Below, piece by piece: positions 5,704-9,235 of a stretch of 9,235 bases of DNA. Under the pieces are notes generated by a model. The model made no database searches, was not told the DNA's origin, and saw nothing but the letters and a program-made list of their open reading frames with translations. Every line of letters begins with the position of its first letter. Position 1 is the first letter of the stretch. Made by a program: the position numbers and the translations under genes. The stretch covers positions 1 through 9,235 of the forward strand of contig JAFGJA010000393.1 of NCBI GenBank assembly GCA_016929355.1, given 5' to 3'. This DNA comes from Anaerolineae bacterium (GTDB lineage Bacteria > Chloroflexota > Anaerolineae > Aggregatilineales > Aggregatilineaceae).

Positions 5704-8181
5704 TTATTCTACCAACTGGCCCCGGTAAGCGATCTTAATATAATCCACCCGATTATAGGCCGTTTCATCCAGCGATGTGACACGCACATTCACGGCATTC
5801 TCGGCCCCAATGTACCGTTCGATATTGTTGCGCAAAGCGGTTGAGGCGGAATCAGGATCAAGAGCAATCGGAATCCAGACTTGCTGGTCCCAATCCCACA
5901 ATGCCACCGCCAACGGCCCACTACTTTCGAACTGAACAATTAATTCCGTTACATCAACCATCGACATGGCAGGTAAAGGCTTGAATTGGAAGGATGCCTG
6001 ACTCCCGGTGTTGATCTGGAAGGTCGTCGGCCCTATATCGCGTAACGTATCGGGGTTACGCTGGTCGGTGATGGTCCAAGTCGTCAGCGCGGGTGGAATT
6101 TCCACGATCCTCATTCTGGTCTCGGTTTCCGTTGGCAATTCGAAAATATAGAGCGTAGTGGCTTCATCCACATGGGGTCTATCGAGCAATTCCACATCAA
6201 TGATCAGTTCATCCGTCCAGGCGAACAAATACACATCATCACCACGCCCGCCACTCACATCCTGATCGGTGACAACCGAACCAAGCAGCCGGTAACGCCG
6301 CCGAATCTCTTGTTCCTCATCCCCCACCGTCGAACCGCAGACAAACTGTTGGCTTTGCATCACATCCGGGATGGTCAGATAGATGCCGCTATAGCTAAAA
6401 CACCCGCCGGGCCGCCGCCCAAAGCCATACCCATAGAAATAATTGTTGGTAAACCGCATCGAATTACCGAGTGTGAGCGGGGCCGGGTCTTGCGGACCAA
6501 GCACAATATCAAAATCACGCGACTCACCAACATTCAGCGTACCAATAGACCGCGCTTCGCCTTTGACCAGAATCACCGCATCTTCCAGTATTTGACCGGT
6601 AGTATTGGTGACTCGTCCGCGTAAGTGCGGCGTGGCGGTATCATCCAATTGCCAATATACTTCTGAATCCAGGTGCGGCGCAGGCATCACACTGCTGGCG
6701 ATAAAGCTAGCGATTGTGCCAGCGTCAATCGGAATATCTTCCGCCGTATAGCGCGTCCCTTCGGTAATGGTCACAGGCACATTCAAGCCGATCCCTTCTT
6801 CGGGAAGCGGACGCAGCGTAACCCCACGCTCAACCGCCATATCATACGTGGTGCGGCGCGGCGATTGGACCCCCACAAACGATGTTACTTTGGCTTCCTC
6901 ACCATCGCCCCAGACTTGAACCACCGAAAGCCGGTTCACAGTGGGTTGGCTGCCGCGCAGATTGAAACCCACTTGATAGGCTAACACGCTGAAGATCACG
7001 ATCAACGCGGGGATCGAAACCCAGGCCCATTCGCGCCGGTTCAACCGTTTGAGGACCAGATAATTGACCGGGCCGATCAAAATGATGTACATGATCAAAA
7101 AGCCGCATAACTGGTAAAACGTGGGCAGCACCGTGTTAAAGGTCGTCAGAGTAGCATCACGCGCCACCGACCAGTTATACAGATCATCAGACCAACTGGG
7201 TTCCTGCTCGGCAGACGCCATCAGGACATACCACAAATAGCGCGTGTTGCTCCACGAACGCAAAGGCTCAGCATTGGGATCAACCGCCAGAAAATCAACC
7301 AAACCATTACCCAATTCATCGCGGACCAACAGGGGCACACCCTCGGTTTCGACCAAGACCTGCGCCGATGAGCGCGGCACGCTGCGCGTGGCGGTCATCC
7401 CTGTGTCATCTCTAAAACTGGTGTGCCGGATGTAATCCGCCAGAACCGCAACCGATTCCACTCTAACCGTCCGTTCAAGCGTAACCGGGAGCAGGTCGTC
7501 CAGCCCGGCAGTTGTGCGCTGCCATGCATCGCCGCCAGCCACGATCAAATGGCCGCCGCCCAGAACCCACTGGCGAATCGCGGCGGTTTGTTCGGCATCC
7601 AGCGCACCGGTATCCACATCATGAAACAGCATCACATCCAACCCGGCAAGTGCGTCAACCAATGGGGGAATGTCTTCGATCCGCCAGTTAACTTGATGCG
7701 CGCTGCCAGTGCCCGGTATGGCATTCGTGAGATCAACCGCGCCGAACGTGGATTCAGTGATCACGGCGATCAGAATATCCCCTTGATTCACAGATTGCAT
7801 GTGATCCCGTGCATCGGCAATGATGTCACCATCCTGATCGACAATCTCGATGCGAACCTCACTCTGAAATGTCTCAAAGGAAATATACAAAAAGACCTGT
7901 TTGCGCGATCCCTGCGGTAAATCAAGCGGCATCCGGTAGACGTTCTCTTCCAGCCCACCGAGATCGCCGGTGCGCACCTGGACATACCCATTGAGATCAT
8001 CACCCTGATTGCCAACCATCACGCGAACTGGGGACCAGTGACCCCACCGGTAGTACCCGGCATAACCCACGCTGGCGGACAGTGTCACATCATAGGTCGG
8101 CTGAGGGAGGGGCGCAGAAGCAGCGATCCCCGGCACAGCCAACAGTAAGATCAGAGCGAGAATGATCAGACGGCGTTTCAT
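5704..8181 (-). CDS. Large exported membrane protein with inactive glutamine-amidotransferase-like domain
   Basis: The 825-residue product begins with a signal sequence (MKRRL, a hydrophobic core at 5-19, then AASAPLPQ), followed by a beta-rich domain (about 28-130). Next is an alpha/beta region (about 135-240) resembling class I glutamine amidotransferase-like folds: GDILIAVITES, LDVMLFHDVD and IRQWVLGGGHLIVAGGDAW. Where an active enzyme has its nucleophile Cys there is GGDAW, so it is probably a non-catalytic binding domain. Two membrane helices follow (355-377 and 386-405), joined by the basic loop KRLNRREW, so both large halves should face outside. The rest (about 415-825) is beta-rich, with Cys594 and Cys615. 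The IGPVNYLVLKRLNRREWAW region recurs in proteins encoded beside ABC-2 transporters, from memory, which fits the ATPase and permease genes directly downstream. The role is inferred to be an extracytoplasmic partner of that transporter. GTG at 8202 is an alternative start. Confidence 0.88.
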   Translation of the reverse strand: MKRRLIILALILLLAVPGIAASAPLPQPTYDVTLSASVGYAGYYRWGHWSPVRVMVGNQGDDLNGYVQVRTGDLGGLEENVYRMPLDLPQGSRKQVFLYISFETFQSEVRIEIVDQDGDIIADARDHMQSVNQGDILIAVITESTFGAVDLTNAIPGTGSAHQVNWRIEDIPPLVDALAGLDVMLFHDVDTGALDAEQTAAIRQWVLGGGHLIVAGGDAWQRTTAGLDDLLPVTLERTVRVESVAVLADYIRHTSFRDDTGMTATRSVPRSSAQVLVETEGVPLLVRDELGNGLVDFLAVDPNAEPLRSWSNTRYLWYVLMASAEQEPSWSDDLYNWSVARDATLTTFNTVLPTFYQLCGFLIMYIILIGPVNYLVLKRLNRREWAWVSIPALIVIFSVLAYQVGFNLRGSQPTVNRLSVVQVWGDGEEAKVTSFVGVQSPRRTTYDMAVERGVTLRPLPEEGIGLNVPVTITEGTRYTAEDIPIDAGTIASFIASSVMPAPHLDSEVYWQLDDTATPHLRGRVTNTTGQILEDAVILVKGEARSIGTLNVGESRDFDIVLGPQDPAPLTLGNSMRFTNNYFYGYGFGRRPGGCFSYSGIYLTIPDVMQSQQFVCGSTVGDEEQEIRRRYRLLGSVVTDQDVSGGRGDDVYLFAWTDELIIDVELLDRPHVDEATTLYIFELPTETETRMRIVEIPPALTTWTITDQRNPDTLRDIGPTTFQINTGSQASFQFKPLPAMSMVDVTELIVQFESSGPLAVALWDWDQQVWIPIALDPDSASTALRNNIERYIGAENAVNVRVTSLDETAYNRVDYIKIAYRGQLVE

Positions 8182-8215
8182 GAATTGTTTTGCTGGCTTC
8201 ACAAGTTTCGGGGAA

Positions 8216-8220
8216 CTCCT
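8216..8220 (-). promoter_or_regulatory. AGGAG ribosome-site candidate before the large exported protein
   Basis: AGGAG on the minus strand lies 13 bases before an in-frame GTG at 8202-8200 and 34 bases before the ATG at 8181. No purine-rich site lies close to the ATG. If this site is used, the protein gains seven residues (starting MKPAKQF) before MKRRL, and the signal sequence still works. The ATG was kept because it gives the more typical n-region, but the GTG is a real alternative. Confidence 0.4.
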
Positions 8221-8230
8221 GCTGCATAAT

Positions 8231-8277
8231 GCCACTATACATCTTATTCTACGTAATGAGTGGCTTTTTTTCTCAGT
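8231..8277 (+). terminator. Weak terminator-like hairpin on the plus strand
   Basis: On the plus strand GCCACT (8231-8236) pairs with AGTGGC (8259-8264) across a 22-base loop and is followed directly by seven T residues. The order stem then T-run matches an intrinsic terminator for plus-strand transcription. The stem is only six pairs and the loop is long, so stability is doubtful. No plus-strand gene leads into it. For minus-strand transcripts the T-run is on the wrong side, so it would not end the upstream gene. Confidence 0.2.
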
Positions 8278-8287
8278 TAGGTTAGTT

Positions 8288-9235
8288 TCAGTCCGTGTTT
8301 GACGGCTCGCTAGTCGGATCATTGGGTGTGGCGCTATCATCAGATGTAGCAGTAACATCAGGCAGCACCGGATAATTGGACGTTTGCACCAATCGCGCCG
8401 GATCAAAATTGGTGCAGTTAAAATCCGCGCGCTTGACCCACCCTAAGCGGGCATTATCCAGGCTTACCGTCACTTGCATCCATTCGCCACTTGGATCGCG
8501 CGCCAATGGCGAAAAGGACAAATTACCCTCTGCCGGACTTTCAAGCGGCGGAATCACCGCTTCATACTGCTCATCTGGCCCTTTGCGCACAACGGTACTC
8601 TCGGCGCTTAACTCGCAACTCGGATACACTATCTGAATGGTCTGGGTAATGCTAGCAACGACCCCATCCTGACCTTCCGCATAGAGTGTAACCATCCATT
8701 CCGGTTGATCGCTCGTAATGACTACCGGGAACGTATATTCATCGACCAGGGGAAGCGGTGCGGGCAAAATCGGCGTGAGCACATCAGCCCGTTCCAACCA
8801 GACCTTGTAGCCATTATCGAAGGTCTGCGCCCCCTGCACTTGCCAACTGGCATACACATCCTGCTGAACGTTCCGCACCAATTCCACTCCGTCAACAGGA
8901 TGCAGTTCAAATGCGATGATAGGCAAAACTTCAATCTGCGCTGCGGCGGTGGTCGTTAACTCATCGTGATAGGCGATCAGCGTCAGCGTATAACGCCCGG
9001 TTTGCTCGAACGCCATCTCATATCCGGTAACATCCGGCGCAAGGTCATAACGTTGTTCGGTATCCGTGCTGGATCGGACCAATTCCACCCGATCCACATC
9101 CACTATATCCCAGGTAGTGTTGATACTACCACCCATTGAAATAGTTGAATCAGATACCGCGAAAGTGTTAATAGTCGGCGCAACTGCCGGGGTTTCATCC
9201 TCGTCCCCCAATAACCACAACAATCCGCCGATCAC
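8288..9235 (-). CDS. C-terminal part of a membrane-anchored Ig-like and SH3-like domain protein (5' end outside the window)
   Basis: The frame is open to the window edge, and 315 residues are visible. The first ten (GTG, then IGGLLWLLGD) look like the end of a membrane helix, so the GTG at the edge is probably internal and the cytoplasmic or N-terminal part is missing. Residues 18-103 and about 104-204 look like two Ig-like beta-sandwich domains; the first has the pattern 'F..sdstismGgsinttWdi'. Residues 207-274 resemble a bacterial SH3 domain: TVVRKGPDEQYEAV, then GEWMQVTV and LGWVKRADF, framed by Cys207 and Cys274. The end (288-315) is a Ser/Thr/Asp/Pro-rich flexible tail. SH3-like domains in such proteins usually bind cell wall or peptides outside the cell, which fits an envelope protein. 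It stops 106 bases before the large exported protein, so it may or may not share the operon. Confidence 0.8.
   Translation of the reverse strand: MIGGLLWLLGDEDETPAVAPTINTFAVSDSTISMGGSINTTWDIVDVDRVELVRSSTDTEQRYDLAPDVTGYEMAFEQTGRYTLTLIAYHDELTTTAAAQIEVLPIIAFELHPVDGVELVRNVQQDVYASWQVQGAQTFDNGYKVWLERADVLTPILPAPLPLVDEYTFPVVITSDQPEWMVTLYAEGQDGVVASITQTIQIVYPSCELSAESTVVRKGPDEQYEAVIPPLESPAEGNLSFSPLARDPSGEWMQVTVSLDNARLGWVKRADFNCTNFDPARLVQTSNYPVLPDVTATSDDSATPNDPTSEPSNTD

Noticed and set aside
8234..8251. Minus-strand TATAGT (8239-8234) and TAGAAT (8251-8246) as -10 boxes for the large exported protein's gene
   Set aside because: Each matches five of six consensus bases, but no acceptable -35 box lies 16 to 19 bases upstream, and the region is AT-rich enough for chance matches.
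8182..8406. N-terminal extension of the large exported protein up to 8406, giving 900 residues
   Set aside because: The extra residues overlap the end of the Ig/SH3-like gene in another frame, are Arg/Cys/Met-rich with no domain, and would bury the clear signal sequence at MKRRL inside the protein.
1..9235. A defence system, CRISPR array, prophage or integrated element
   Set aside because: There are no nuclease, helicase, reverse transcriptase, Cas, integrase or transposase motifs, no spaced direct repeats and no composition break. The MoxR and ABC genes fit an ordinary envelope locus better.

Overview
The window is a tightly packed run of genes that all read on the minus strand, so transcription goes from high to low coordinates. 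There are six complete protein genes and a partial gene at each edge. Base composition is moderate and even, and I see no tRNA, rRNA, CRISPR, insertion sequence or phage gene. The taxonomic clues are indirect. They are Thr/Pro/Asn-rich linkers after lipoprotein or signal sequences, surface proteins with Ig-like and SH3-like domains, an ABC ATPase with an 'MPDFFGVYDDM' Q-loop region, and frequent GTG or ATG starts with purine-rich ribosome sites. Together they suggest a chromosomal segment of a Chloroflexota bacterium (Anaerolineae-like). This is inference; no marker gene is present.

Layout in transcription order: (1) 9235-8288, the C-terminal part of a membrane-anchored protein with two Ig-like domains, an SH3-like domain and a Ser/Thr/Asp tail. 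(2) A 106-base gap, the only gap longer than 40 bases, holding a weak plus-strand terminator-like hairpin and no convincing promoter. (3) 8181-5704, a large exported membrane protein with an inactive glutamine-amidotransferase-like domain, two transmembrane helices and a beta-rich C-terminal half. (4) 5666-4707, an ABC transporter ATPase. (5) 4674-3721, an ABC-2 type permease. (6) 3701-1818, a protein with three N-terminal membrane helices, a long acidic coiled coil, a Gln/Gly-rich tract and a short tail that looks conserved. (7) 1789-1106, a small probable lipoprotein of unknown family, starting with GTG. (8) 1079-72, a MoxR-family AAA+ ATPase. (9) The first codons of another gene, 41 to the window edge, in the place where a DUF58 protein is usually found.

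Gaps between genes 3 to 9 are only 19 to 37 bases, so these genes are probably one operon. As a working model, the ATPase and permease form an ABC-2 exporter or membrane-remodelling unit, the large exported protein is its extracytoplasmic partner, and MoxR with the coiled-coil membrane protein (and probably a DUF58 protein beyond the edge) is a chaperone-like assembly module at the same membrane. The combination recalls GldA/GldF/GldG-like ABC systems and MoxR-DUF58 clusters. The substrate is unknown, and nothing here proves that the two halves work together.
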